Shown here: in pieces, positions 25,073-37,995 of the stretch | Position numbering within the stretch: the first letter of the stretch is position 1 | Layout: each line of letters begins with the position of its first letter | DNA from: SIG673 sp045653945 | Lineage (GTDB): Bacteria; Bacillota; Clostridia; Oscillospirales; CAG-272 | Reading direction: 5' to 3' | Assembly (NCBI GenBank): GCA_045653945.1 | Contig: JAZOML010000045.1 | Coordinates: 52,387 to 116,386 of the forward strand | Length of the DNA: 64,000 nt | The notes under the pieces: model-generated | Seen by the model: the letters and a program-made list of their open reading frames with translations, nothing else | Databases searched by the model: none | What the model was told of the DNA's origin: nothing | Made by a program: the position numbers and the translations under genes

Positions 25073-26074
25073 ATGGGACGGCTGATAAAATTTAAAAATC
25101 CACCTACGGTGCTCTCGTCTGCGGCAGTAGGCGGTAAAAAAGAGGCGCAAGGAAGCCTTGGCGGGTATTTTGATTTTATCGACGAAAGCGATAAATTCGG
25201 TCAGGCAACCTTTGAACAGGCAGAAAGTGAAATGCAACGCCTTGTTCTTAATCTTGCACTAAAAAAGGTGCAAATGTCGGGGAGCAGCCTTGACTGTATT
25301 TTTGCAGGCGACCTTATGAATCAGTGTGTCGCTTCATCGTACGGTCTGGCGTCGTTTAACGCGCCTTATTTTGGACTGTACGGAGCTTGTTCAACTGCGG
25401 CAGAGGGACTTATGCTTGGAGCTATCGCATTAGATAGCGGACATTTCGGAACGGTGGCTACTGTGTCGTCCTCACACAATAGCTCGGCAGAACGACAGTT
25501 CCGTTTTCCGCTTGAATACGGCTCGCAAAGACCACCCACTGCACAGTGGACGGCAAGTGCAGCCGGAGCGTTCATTTTGAGCAAAAATCAATCCACGTGT
25601 GCCGTGAAAATCACCGAAGCAATGCCGGGACGGATTGTGGATAAGGGGATAACCGACCAAAGCAATATGGGGGCGGCAATGGCGCCTGCGGCGGCTTCAA
25701 CAATACGTGATTATTTTTTTGAAACAGGCCACACGTCAAGCGATTTTGATATGATTTTGACGGGAGACCTCGGGTACGAGGGACACGCAATATGCCGCGA
25801 TTTACTGGCAAACGAGGGACTTATCTTTGATGAACGGTTTAACGATTGCGGAAAGCTGATTTACGACAGAAAGCTGCAGGATACTCACAGTGGCGGCTCA
25901 GGATGTGGGTGCTCTGCGTCGGTTTTGGCGGGGTACGTTATGAAGCTTTTTGAAGCAGGGAAGATAAAAAACGTGCTTCTTATCGGTACGGGTGCGCTGA
26001 TGAGTCCGTCCTCTCTTTTGCAGGGCTTGAGCGTGGCGGGTATCGGACACCTTGTGCATCTGAGCAATGAATAA
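25073..26074 (+). CDS. spoVAD: Stage V sporulation protein AD
   Basis: 333 aa. ATG at 25073 chosen, since AAGGGTGG precedes it and an upstream GTG lies inside spoVAC. Contains the thiolase-like fold typical of SpoVAD (LYGACSTAAEGL, SSSHNSSAERQFRFPLEYG, GGSGCGCSASVL). The protein binds dipicolinic acid during loading of the forespore. Translationally coupled to spoVAC. Confidence 0.95.
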   Translation: MGRLIKFKNPPTVLSSAAVGGKKEAQGSLGGYFDFIDESDKFGQATFEQAESEMQRLVLNLALKKVQMSGSSLDCIFAGDLMNQCVASSYGLASFNAPYFGLYGACSTAAEGLMLGAIALDSGHFGTVATVSSSHNSSAERQFRFPLEYGSQRPPTAQWTASAAGAFILSKNQSTCAVKITEAMPGRIVDKGITDQSNMGAAMAPAAASTIRDYFFETGHTSSDFDMILTGDLGYEGHAICRDLLANEGLIFDERFNDCGKLIYDRKLQDTHSGGSGCGCSASVLAGYVMKLFEAGKIKNVLLIGTGALMSPSSLLQGLSVAGIGHLVHLSNE

Positions 26075-26089
26075 ATATTAGGAGAGAGT

Positions 26090-26455
26090 ATGGAAATTAT
26101 ATTTGGTTTATTGAAAGCATTTTTAGTAGGTGGAATACTTTGTATTATTGCGCAAATTTTAATTGACAAAACTGCGCTTACTCCAGCGAGAATTTTAGTA
26201 GCATACGTTTGTGCAGGTGTATTTTTAACAGGCATAGGCGTATATCCGTACTTAATAGAATTTGCTGGTGCGGGGGCGAGTGTGCCGCTGACAGGCTTTG
26301 GCTATGTTTTGGCAAAAGGAGTGGAAAAGGCGGTGGCAGAAAATGGATTTCTGGGGATTTTAAGCGGTGGTCTTACAGGAGCAGCAGCGGGTATAACTGC
26401 GGCAATGGTTTTCGGTTTTTTTGCAGCACTGATTGCTCCTTCACGTCCCAAATAA
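26090..26455 (+). CDS. spoVAE: Stage V sporulation protein AE (SpoVAEb type)
   Basis: 121 aa, TTAGGAGAG before the ATG, 15 nt after spoVAD. Small hydrophobic protein with AFLVGGILCIIAQILID, PARILVAYVCAGV and GAGASVPLTGFGYVLAKGV, the pattern shared with SpoVAC. Last member of the spoVAC-D-E operon; third channel component. Confidence 0.93.
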   Translation: MEIIFGLLKAFLVGGILCIIAQILIDKTALTPARILVAYVCAGVFLTGIGVYPYLIEFAGAGASVPLTGFGYVLAKGVEKAVAENGFLGILSGGLTGAAAGITAAMVFGFFAALIAPSRPK

Positions 26456-26570
26456 CCCCAAAAGATATAAATGTTAAAATAGACAATAGAGCATAATACT
26501 AATTGTTTGAGTTGCACAAATGATGAAAAAGGCATATTTTTCGAGATGTATTATTTTGTGTAAAATAGTA

Positions 26571-26640
26571 GGAAATGTATAAAATTTACATTCCGATGTT
26601 TAAATTTTCTATTGTTTTGTATTATAAATAATGATATAAT
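26571..26640 (+). promoter_or_regulatory. Promoter of the large lipoprotein gene with upstream inverted repeat
   Basis: TTGTTT (26612-26617), 17-nt spacer, TATAAT (26635-26640). Just upstream (26571-26594) is an imperfect inverted repeat GGAAATGTA / TACATTCC that could bind an activator or repressor. No gene-like frame is seen in the rest of the 26456-26678 gap. Confidence 0.65.
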
Positions 26641-26678
26641 ATAGACACGCAAATATATCTTGCAAAGGAGTGCAATAT

Positions 26679-30557
<3,879 letters not shown>

Positions 30558-30565
30558 GTATTACA

Positions 30566-30600
30566 AAAGCGGCGTCTGCAAAAGCGGACGCCGCTTTATT
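30566..30600 (+). terminator. Rho-independent terminator after the lipoprotein gene
   Basis: AAAGCGGCGTC / GACGCCGCTTT stem with a 10-nt loop, followed by a short T-rich tail (TATT). Weak tail, so read-through into the DUF1294 gene is possible. Confidence 0.75.
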
Positions 30601-30614
30601 ACGGCAGGTATAAA

Positions 30615-30905
30615 ATGATTAACCTATTTTTTTATTTACTTTATATTACTATAATGTGCGCAATTACCTATATGGTTTATTTTAAAGATAAGCTAAAGGC
30701 AAGAAAGGGACTTCCGAGAACATCGGAAAGAGCACTCCTTACTCTTGGTTTTATAGGTGGAGCAATCGGTGCACTTGTTGCTATGAAGAAGCACCGACAT
30801 AAAACCCGTCATATACATTTTTATATAGTAAATGTTTTTAGCATTGCACTACATATTGTATTGGCAGTTTTAATATTCAATTACTATAGAGGTTTCTTAT
30901 TATGA
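30615..30905 (+). CDS. DUF1294 small membrane protein
   Basis: 96 aa. Three hydrophobic segments; the LPRTSERALLTLGFIGGAIGAL and KKHRHKTRHIHF stretches are the DUF1294 signature (R-x-x-E-x-x-L...GG-x-G-A, then H-K-T-x-H). Function unknown in the family. Weak ribosome site (GGCAGG). Its stop overlaps the LUD gene's start (ATGA), so they are coupled. Confidence 0.85.
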   Translation: MINLFFYLLYITIMCAITYMVYFKDKLKARKGLPRTSERALLTLGFIGGAIGALVAMKKHRHKTRHIHFYIVNVFSIALHIVLAVLIFNYYRGFLL

Positions 30906-31576
30906 ATGAATTTTTTGGTGAGGTTATCAGTGAACGTATAGAACGTACTGCAAAAGCGCTTGAAAAAAATAATTTTCAGGTATTTACAGTAGATACTGCA
31001 GCCGAGGCGAAAAAAACTGTACAGGAACTTTTAAAGGACGGCAATACAATAGGTGTTGGAGGCTCGGAAACGCTTAATGAATGTGATATTCTTTCTCTTG
31101 TAAGAGAGGATAGATACGCATTTATCGACAGATACGAGGCGGGTCTTACCAAGTCTGAAATAGCCAAAAGACACGTAGCCTCTCTTGGTGCCGATGTGTA
31201 TATAACAAGCAGTAACGCAATAACCGAAAACGGTGAGCTTTATAACGTGGACGGCAACGGAAATCGCATTGCTGCGATAGCGTTTGGCCCAAAAAGTGTT
31301 ATAGTTATTGCGGGATATAACAAGATAGTCAAGGACCTTGACGACGCAATAAGACGTGTAAAATCGTGTGCTGCTCCCGCTAACACTAAGCGCCTTTCAA
31401 TGCCTACCTACTGTCAAAAAGAAGGGCAGTGTTTGGCTCTTGCGCAGGATAAATGCTCTATGACTGACGGATGTGCGTCTGAGGGCAGAATTTGCTGTGA
31501 TTATCTTGTATCGGCGTATCAACGCCGCAAGGATAGAATTAAGGTAATCCTTGTTAAAGAAATACTCGGTTTTTAA
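30902..31576 (+). CDS. LUD-domain (LutC/YkgG-like) protein
   Basis: 224 aa, ATGA overlap with the gene before. LUD-domain hallmarks: NNFQVFTVDTAAEA, IGVGGSETLNE, ADVYITSSNAITENGELYNVDGNGNR and GPKSVIVIAGYNKIV. A C-terminal Cys cluster (AAPANTKRL, YCQKEGQCLALAQDKC, CASEGRICCDY) suggests an Fe-S or metal site, as in the stand-alone clostridial LUD proteins. The LUD family includes lactate-oxidation subunits, but no LutA or LutB partner is nearby, so the substrate is unknown. Confidence 0.85.
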   Translation: MNEFFGEVISERIERTAKALEKNNFQVFTVDTAAEAKKTVQELLKDGNTIGVGGSETLNECDILSLVREDRYAFIDRYEAGLTKSEIAKRHVASLGADVYITSSNAITENGELYNVDGNGNRIAAIAFGPKSVIVIAGYNKIVKDLDDAIRRVKSCAAPANTKRLSMPTYCQKEGQCLALAQDKCSMTDGCASEGRICCDYLVSAYQRRKDRIKVILVKEILGF

Positions 31577-31587
31577 TTCAAAGCAAT

Positions 31588-31626
31588 AAAAAAGGTTGAG
31601 TCAAAAAAGACTCAACCTTTTTTTGT
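31588..31626. terminator. Rho-independent terminator, bidirectional
   Basis: AAAAAAGGTTGAGTC / GACTCAACCTTTTTTT stem with an AAAAAA loop, between the convergent LUD and lyase genes. Confidence 0.93.
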
Positions 31627-31629
31627 TTT

Positions 31630-34600
31630 TTATTTTACGGTGAGGGTAAACGTTTGTCCAAGTGAGTCCTTGCAGTTAACCTTAACGGTTACTGTGTTGT
31701 CGCTCACACTTGCGGTAACTCCGTTATCGGCACTGACTACCTGCGTAATACCGCTTATATTTACGGTAAAGTCCATACCGGGAAGTGCTCTTGTTGGGTC
31801 GGCAACGGAGATTGTATATGCACCGTCCTCGCCCTTTTCGACTATAACGGAGCAAATAGTCTGTGCGCTTATGCTCTTTACGTTAGTGTACTGAGCAAAC
31901 TTGGAGTCTACGGTTACCGTTGTATTTTCAAAGAAGTTAGAGGCAACGATATCAAGCTCCTTTTCAAGCACTGCGTGTGCCTTATTGATCTTCAAAAGCT
32001 CAACGTTGGGATTGCTTGAATATTCAACCGTTTGCTCCACAGTAGCCTCAGGAAGATAAGCGTAAAAGTAACGGGTGCTTTGCAGTTTGCCGTCCTTGTC
32101 GCCCTTACCGTGATTTAGGTAAAGCTCAAAGAATTCGCGATTGTTTTTGAGATTTGAGGGAAGCTCAGCATCCTTATAACCTGTTGTTCCGTTGTAGGAA
32201 TTGGATGCTTTTTTGTATTCGAGAGAAGCGCCGTAGTCATTTAAGATTACATATCCACCCATATTTGTAAAGTGAAGAGCGCGTTTTTCAAGCGTTGTTT
32301 CAACAGTTGACGGAGTGGTTATCGGTGTAAGGGAGTAGTCGCCGTTAATTAAGGTAATCGTTTCACCTGTGGGACGCCAGAAGCGGTTTTCAAGCACCGT
32401 TTTGACTTCAGTTCCCGATTCGTCGGAAATATCACTTCCCACACAAACTATTTCGTTATCAAAGAAGAAATAGGACTTCTTTGCATAAATGGTCGCACTT
32501 GCCGCGACGTTTTTAAAGGTTGTATGCTCACCGCAATTATAGTCAAGGATAAAGCCTACCGCACCGTATTTATCACGTGCGGCACCGCCTGCATAAGGGC
32601 TTGCATTGAATAGCACGTTACCGAACGTGGTTGCGACTCTCTCAGCCGAGTTTGCCGTTGTACCGGGCATAAGCTTGGGATTTGCAAAGCTGTAAAAGTT
32701 ACCGTCAAATGAGTAGCCGTCGGTATATATTTGCAGCATACCGTCGCCGTGATACCAGCCGACTCGGTTTTCGTTGTTTATAGCCTCGTATTTACCGATA
32801 TCCGTGCTGGAAAGAGAAAGACACGCACCGTATTTGGGACCTTGGTGTACCACTCTTGCCATCATACCGAACACCTTGGTAATTTCATACTGCTCGACTT
32901 GGGTATTTTCAAGCTTTGCGGCAAGTTCCTTTGCGTATGCAATCATTGGAAATACTACGTTGTCTGAAAAGTCGGTGTTGAAACATTTCATAAAATATGC
33001 AATGGTAGGCTCGAGTTTAGTTTTTATTTCATCGGGAGCGTAGTAGTGGATAAGCAGCATATTAGCAACAGTACCCTTAGAAGATTCGCTTGCGTGTCTG
33101 CCGACGTTTCTACCCGCCATAGCAGCCATTATGCAGTCCTCGTAGATGATAGGACGGAAAGCATCAATTACCCAGTCGTAGTGGTTGACAACATTTTCCT
33201 GCTGAGGGAAGAAGCGGCTGCCCGAAAGATAGTACATCATCTGAGGAAGGTCGCCCATATAGTTACCGCCGTAGCCTGAGGTGTAGGCGTAATACGTATG
33301 CTGAATAAATGAACCGTCCTTGAAAAATCCGCCCTCGTCCTCAACGTAGTTGTCTATATAGTCGAACAGGTCGTTCATATACTCAATATTTACGCAGAGG
33401 TCAAATGCGTTTTTGCGGAGAGCAGCAGAGAGTATGGAAAGTCTTGAAAGCCATATTTTATTTCCGCCCTTAGCAGATGGATACGGTACGTAGTGGTCAA
33501 ATACCATAAGGTATTTTTCTATTTGCTCGGCGGTGAGCTTATCCTCGATAATAACGAGTGCAGGAATCATATTCATAGGAATACCGATTTGCCATTGCCA
33601 CCAGTTACCGTATGCACCGTATTCAATAAGAGAGGGGCCGTAATAGAATTTGTAGCCGTATTCAAGGCAGTAGATTATGGCATCAAGAACCTCCTCGCTG
33701 TGGTAGAAATCCGAGCCTATCATACCGTAGCCCTTAGCAAGAGCATAAACTTTTTCATAAAATGTTTGGGTTGCTCGTTCACCTGCCCAGTATTCCTTGA
33801 TAACCTCAATTCCAAAGAGCTTATGCTCGACGTCCTCGTTTGGATAAGCCGCCTTGTACTGCTTGTACTGATTAAGGACATCTTTGTAGTCGTTGCTTAC
33901 AGTTTTTGCTGTGTTAATATGCTTTGAGGTAGTGGATGAAGCCTGATTTCCTATAAACAGTGAGCGTGCATTTTCGGTTATGCCGGTGTAAAGCGTTGGG
34001 TCATTAATGTTAACACCCTTTGGAACGCCTATCGCATATTTTTCGGTGGTTATATCAATGCTTGTAAAGTAAAGATCGTCGCTTGGTTGTTGACCGTTAG
34101 CAAGCTTGTTGGCTTTTAGTCTGAACGAAACGACAGAGTTATCTCTGCAACCGTAGCCGCTTATTTGGTTTGCGGGGAAATCAAAGCTTTTCCAACCCGT
34201 AAAGTCAATGGAAATTCTTGCTACCGCACTCCAATGACCGCCAGGCTTTTGGGGATTTACAAATCCTACCTCAATAACTGCTCCCGAAGCCTTTTCCGAA
34301 TATACTGAAAAACGGATAGAGGATACGTATGCAAGCGAGCCTTCCTTTGGAAGCGTAGCATCGAGCTGATGTGCCGTATTCCAATAAAGAACGGTTTTGC
34401 CGTCCTTTTCGGTTACGTTATCCGATAAATATTTAGTGCCATTAACAAATTCGGAATTTGTAAAGTCGATAAGAGTGCTATCGGTTTTAGATGTAACCTC
34501 AAGCGAGAAATAATTGCTGTTCACTTCGATTTGCTCCATTTCTTGATTATTATCGTCAGTGTCGTCGTTTGACGGCGGATCGTTTGAGCAGGCTACCGCC

Positions 34601-34662
34601 ATAGGCAAAAGCATTGCGGTAAGTAAGATTAAGGATACCAACCGTATTATATATTTACGCAT
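31630..34662 (-). CDS. Polysaccharide lyase family 8 lipoprotein (copy 1)
   Basis: 1010 aa. Start at 34662 by AGGGAG nine nt upstream and a lipoprotein signal ending MAVACS. An N-terminal beta domain (about 40-220) is followed by the alpha-toroid catalytic domain and C-terminal beta domains. PL8 catalytic landmarks are all present: NWWQWQIGIP (Asn353), DGSFIQHTYYAYTSGYG (His455, Tyr464) and AGRNVGRH (Arg), plus the substrate-cleft segment GWYHGDGMLQIYTDGY. PL8 enzymes cleave hyaluronan, chondroitin or xanthan by beta-elimination. Attached outside the membrane, it probably attacks host or dietary uronic-acid glycans; the exact substrate is unknown. Ends VNCKDSLGQTFTLTVK, a tail shared by all three copies. 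Confidence 0.88.
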   Translation of the reverse strand: MRKYIIRLVSLILLTAMLLPMAVACSNDPPSNDDTDDNNQEMEQIEVNSNYFSLEVTSKTDSTLIDFTNSEFVNGTKYLSDNVTEKDGKTVLYWNTAHQLDATLPKEGSLAYVSSIRFSVYSEKASGAVIEVGFVNPQKPGGHWSAVARISIDFTGWKSFDFPANQISGYGCRDNSVVSFRLKANKLANGQQPSDDLYFTSIDITTEKYAIGVPKGVNINDPTLYTGITENARSLFIGNQASSTTSKHINTAKTVSNDYKDVLNQYKQYKAAYPNEDVEHKLFGIEVIKEYWAGERATQTFYEKVYALAKGYGMIGSDFYHSEEVLDAIIYCLEYGYKFYYGPSLIEYGAYGNWWQWQIGIPMNMIPALVIIEDKLTAEQIEKYLMVFDHYVPYPSAKGGNKIWLSRLSILSAALRKNAFDLCVNIEYMNDLFDYIDNYVEDEGGFFKDGSFIQHTYYAYTSGYGGNYMGDLPQMMYYLSGSRFFPQQENVVNHYDWVIDAFRPIIYEDCIMAAMAGRNVGRHASESSKGTVANMLLIHYYAPDEIKTKLEPTIAYFMKCFNTDFSDNVVFPMIAYAKELAAKLENTQVEQYEITKVFGMMARVVHQGPKYGACLSLSSTDIGKYEAINNENRVGWYHGDGMLQIYTDGYSFDGNFYSFANPKLMPGTTANSAERVATTFGNVLFNASPYAGGAARDKYGAVGFILDYNCGEHTTFKNVAASATIYAKKSYFFFDNEIVCVGSDISDESGTEVKTVLENRFWRPTGETITLINGDYSLTPITTPSTVETTLEKRALHFTNMGGYVILNDYGASLEYKKASNSYNGTTGYKDAELPSNLKNNREFFELYLNHGKGDKDGKLQSTRYFYAYLPEATVEQTVEYSSNPNVELLKINKAHAVLEKELDIVASNFFENTTVTVDSKFAQYTNVKSISAQTICSVIVEKGEDGAYTISVADPTRALPGMDFTVNISGITQVVSADNGVTASVSDNTVTVKVNCKDSLGQTFTLTVK

Positions 34663-34701
34663 AGTGATATACTCCCTAAAAATATATATTATTTCGACCT
34701 T

Positions 34702-34731
34702 ATGATAACAAAAAAAGCCTTTTTTTGTCAA
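34702..34731 (-). promoter_or_regulatory. Sigma-A promoter of PL8 copy 1
   Basis: Minus strand TTGACA (34731-34726), 18-nt spacer, TATCAT (34707-34702), about 40 nt before the start codon. Confidence 0.7.
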
Positions 34732-34821
34732 CGCAAAAAGATAAAAGTTAATATACGTGTGTCTTATTTTGTAGTATATCACAAATTACAGTATAAAGTT
34801 TTATTGAAAGTGCAACACAAA

Positions 34822-34847
34822 AAAACACCTCTTAGCGAGGTGTTTTT
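34822..34847 (-). terminator. Rho-independent terminator after PL8 copy 2
   Basis: AACACCTC / GAGGTGTT stem, five-nt loop, flanked by A- and T-runs; separates copy 2 from copy 1. Confidence 0.88.
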
Positions 34848-34853
34848 TAGATA

Positions 34854-37800
34854 CTATTTAACGGTTAAATTAAAGGTTTTACCGAGGGAGTCTTTTACGT
34901 TAACGGTAAGCTTTGCAACGCCGTTTTCAACCTTTACGTTAACGCCGCTGTCAGCACTGACAAGCTCTGTGATACCCGTTATTGCAATGTCAAGCACAAG
35001 CTCGTCGCCGAGTTGAGTGGGGTCGGAAACAGAAATGGTATAGGAACCGTCAGCGTTCTTGCCTACAATTATAGTACAAGCATACTTTGAGGTGATCGTC
35101 GTTACGTTTGATGCCTCGGAAATGGTATTTGTAACGGTGATACCCTTACTGTTTCCTTCAAAGAATACACAACCGATAGCACCGAGGGTTTTCTCGATAA
35201 CTGCGTGTACGTTTGTGTTACTTGCGAGAATTTTAACGTCGGGATTTTTTTGGTATTTTACTTCATCACCGATTTCGCACTCGGGCAGATAAACGTAGGA
35301 ATATTTATTTTTTTCGACATCTCCGTCGCCTACGCCGTGGTTGATAACTACCTCAAGGTATTTAAAGCTATCTTTTGTTTCGGAGCCCTTAGCGTTAGGA
35401 GCATTGTTTGCTACGCGGTAGTAAACGTCCTCGTCTCCAAGGAATACGTATCCACCCATATTACCAAACCACATTGTGCGTGCTTTAAGGTTTGTCATAT
35501 CACCGATGTTTGGGATAGCGCAGGAGTCGGATTTTGGGAAGTTTTGAATCGTGGGATTAACCTGTTCACCTCCGACGTAGAGAACGTCGGCGTCAAAGTT
35601 ATAACCGTCCGCATCCCACCAAAGCTCCCAAAGTCTGTTATCTACGGTGGTTATAACGTTATATCCCGACTCATCGCAAATATTAGAACCAAGACATACT
35701 ATTTCGTTATCAAAGTAGAAATAAGATTTTTTTGCAGAAATTCTCGTTGCTGCTGCACTTTCAAAGGTAAGGCTGTTCATAGCCTTTTGCTCGTCGTAGT
35801 CAAGGATAAATCCGCTTGCACCGTAAATTCCCTGAGAAACACCGCCCGCAAAGGGGGAGGAGTTATACATAGCGGGGTAAATACATCTTTCAACTCTTGG
35901 AGCAAGGTTTACGGTAGTTCCCGCCATAAGATAGGGGTTTGCGGCACCAAAATGGTGGAAGCCGTAATCGTAGCCGTTGGTATAGATGTAAATCATACCG
36001 TCGCCGTGATACCATCCCAGCTCGTTTGCGGCGTTAATTGATTCATATTTGTAGATACGGGTAGAGGAGAGGGAGAGAGCGACGCCGTAATTTTTGTTGT
36101 GCTGCATTACTCTGTCCATATTGTGGAATACGTAGGTGCCGTAAAGGTCTTCAAGCGGCTTGATGCTATCGTCTTCGGGGAAAGAGAGAACATCAAGAGC
36201 GAAGATCGGAACGGTATTAGTCCAAGGCTCGTGGAATTTAGTTTCGAGTCTATTTATTAAGTGCTTGATAAGAGAGTCGTACTTTGCCTGCCATCTTTCG
36301 GGGGCATAGCAGCGTATAATTATCGCACCCGAAAATATGGATAAGAAGCTGTTTCTTTCCATACTGTGCTGGTCTACGCATCTGCCCATAAGAGCGTAGG
36401 TGGCGTTTACGTCGTAGGTTGTAGGCAAGAACGCATTGAAAAGGAATTCGTACTGATGCTCGGTGATTTCGTTTTGGTTTTCAAACGCAGTGCCGACCGT
36501 TATAAAGCCGATATCGGCAACAGAGTGAAGCATACCGATACCGTAAGCGTAGGTATACGGTGTACCGGTGTGCTGAACAAACGAGCCGTCGGAGTAAAAA
36601 CCGCCGTCGCGGATTTCTCTTGCGTCAAGCTCAAGAAGATCAACGTATTGATATTCGTTTTGTATAAGGTGGAGCGTTTCGGCAAGCATATACGCATCCT
36701 TACGCAGTGCCGCCGAGCCGATAAGATATCTTGCAGTATTGAGCATATTCGATGCCGCTCCGCGAGGGTGGTTTACAAGGCTGTGGAAGGGAGCAAGATA
36801 CTTATCAATAAGAGCTTGGTCTATATCCCCGTGAATACACGTGAGGATATTTACTATTTCGCCGGGAATTGAAATTTGCCAAGGGAACCAGTCGCCGTAG
36901 CAAATACGCTGTAAAACTTCCTCACCATAGTAGTATTTGTAGCCGTATTCAAGTCCCTTTTTGATATCCGCAAGAAGCTCGGGGTTTTTGTGCAAATCTC
37001 CCTTTGCGGCATAGCCCTCCGCCATATAGCGGAGCTTTTCATAATATAACTTTATATTAGTTCCGAGCTTTTTAACCTTTCCCGTAATGGGGTCTTTGTC
37101 GATTCCCGTAGGGTCAACGCCGTCCATTGGAATACCGAAAACAACACCTGCATCTGCATTATCGGTATAGGTATCTTTAAATAAGTTCCAGTTAGTTTGT
37201 GATCTTGACGTTAAAGAGTCTACTTTTGTCTTATATTCGGGAATATCGACAACACTGCTATCGCCTGTAAGACGGTTACGGTAGTTGTCAACTATTTCTT
37301 TATATATAGCGGGATTGTTTATATCAATTCCCTCGGGAACGACAAGCTCATATTTGGGAGTGGTAAGCTTAAATTCGCTTATGTAGATCTCTTGACCCGT
37401 TGAACCGGAGTCAAAGGAAATCTTTATGCCGTTTACGTCGGGAGTGGGATAATATGCGTGGAATTCCTCGGTACGTATTTTGAATTTCATCCAACCCTCA
37501 AAATCAAGAACGATAGGCTGAAATGCTCTTGCACCGCCCGGTTGGATTTTTATAGTCGCATCGGCTTTTTTAGGACAGTAGATGGAAAATTCAAGATAGT
37601 AGTAGCCTACATAGTTTTTTACGGACTCGTCAGAGGTTATCGTCGTAGTGCCGCTTGTAACCTTATATTTGAACATTTTCTCGCCTAACGTACTGTCAAC
37701 GGTTACGTTAATTGATAGAATGTTTGCCGTTTCGGGTGAGAGAAGTATCTTTTCCTCGCTTGATACCTGTTTTACGCTTATTGTTGGGCTTTTCTCGTTC

Positions 37801-37928
37801 TCGTCGTTCCCCTCGCTATTTGGAGGATTTTCAGACGGCGGAGGGTCATTCGAACAGGCTATTGCCGTTGGCAAAAGCATTGAAATAAGCAGGAGCATTG
37901 AAATTAATTTGATAAGAATTTTTTTCAT
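34854..37928 (-). CDS. Polysaccharide lyase family 8 lipoprotein (copy 2), altered active site
   Basis: 1024 aa. Start at 37928 by GAGGAAT eight nt upstream; lipobox TAIACS. Same architecture as copy 1. The catalytic pair is kept (DGSFVQHTGTPYTYAYG: His453, Tyr462) and so is MGR. But the Asn that neutralises the substrate carboxylate is Asp346 (GDWFPWQISIP against GNWWQWQIGIP in copy 1), and the second Arg of the GR..GR motif is Gln (GRCVDQ). The GWYHGDGMIYIYTNGY cleft segment is intact. It may have a different substrate preference or reduced lyase activity. Sixty-seven nt downstream of the broken copy 3 and probably once in one operon with it. Confidence 0.85.
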   Translation of the reverse strand: MKKILIKLISMLLLISMLLPTAIACSNDPPPSENPPNSEGNDENEKSPTISVKQVSSEEKILLSPETANILSINVTVDSTLGEKMFKYKVTSGTTTITSDESVKNYVGYYYLEFSIYCPKKADATIKIQPGGARAFQPIVLDFEGWMKFKIRTEEFHAYYPTPDVNGIKISFDSGSTGQEIYISEFKLTTPKYELVVPEGIDINNPAIYKEIVDNYRNRLTGDSSVVDIPEYKTKVDSLTSRSQTNWNLFKDTYTDNADAGVVFGIPMDGVDPTGIDKDPITGKVKKLGTNIKLYYEKLRYMAEGYAAKGDLHKNPELLADIKKGLEYGYKYYYGEEVLQRICYGDWFPWQISIPGEIVNILTCIHGDIDQALIDKYLAPFHSLVNHPRGAASNMLNTARYLIGSAALRKDAYMLAETLHLIQNEYQYVDLLELDAREIRDGGFYSDGSFVQHTGTPYTYAYGIGMLHSVADIGFITVGTAFENQNEITEHQYEFLFNAFLPTTYDVNATYALMGRCVDQHSMERNSFLSIFSGAIIIRCYAPERWQAKYDSLIKHLINRLETKFHEPWTNTVPIFALDVLSFPEDDSIKPLEDLYGTYVFHNMDRVMQHNKNYGVALSLSSTRIYKYESINAANELGWYHGDGMIYIYTNGYDYGFHHFGAANPYLMAGTTVNLAPRVERCIYPAMYNSSPFAGGVSQGIYGASGFILDYDEQKAMNSLTFESAAATRISAKKSYFYFDNEIVCLGSNICDESGYNVITTVDNRLWELWWDADGYNFDADVLYVGGEQVNPTIQNFPKSDSCAIPNIGDMTNLKARTMWFGNMGGYVFLGDEDVYYRVANNAPNAKGSETKDSFKYLEVVINHGVGDGDVEKNKYSYVYLPECEIGDEVKYQKNPDVKILASNTNVHAVIEKTLGAIGCVFFEGNSKGITVTNTISEASNVTTITSKYACTIIVGKNADGSYTISVSDPTQLGDELVLDIAITGITELVSADSGVNVKVENGVAKLTVNVKDSLGKTFNLTVK

Positions 37929-37995
37929 ACTTGAATTCCTCATAACTTTAAGATAGAAAATTAATAAATACACTTTTATGTGTTTTTGAGTTTGT

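Noticed and set aside
35205..36041. A 278-codon plus-strand frame
   Set aside because: Entirely antisense to the catalytic and C-terminal part of PL8 copy 2; low-complexity translation, no ribosome site.
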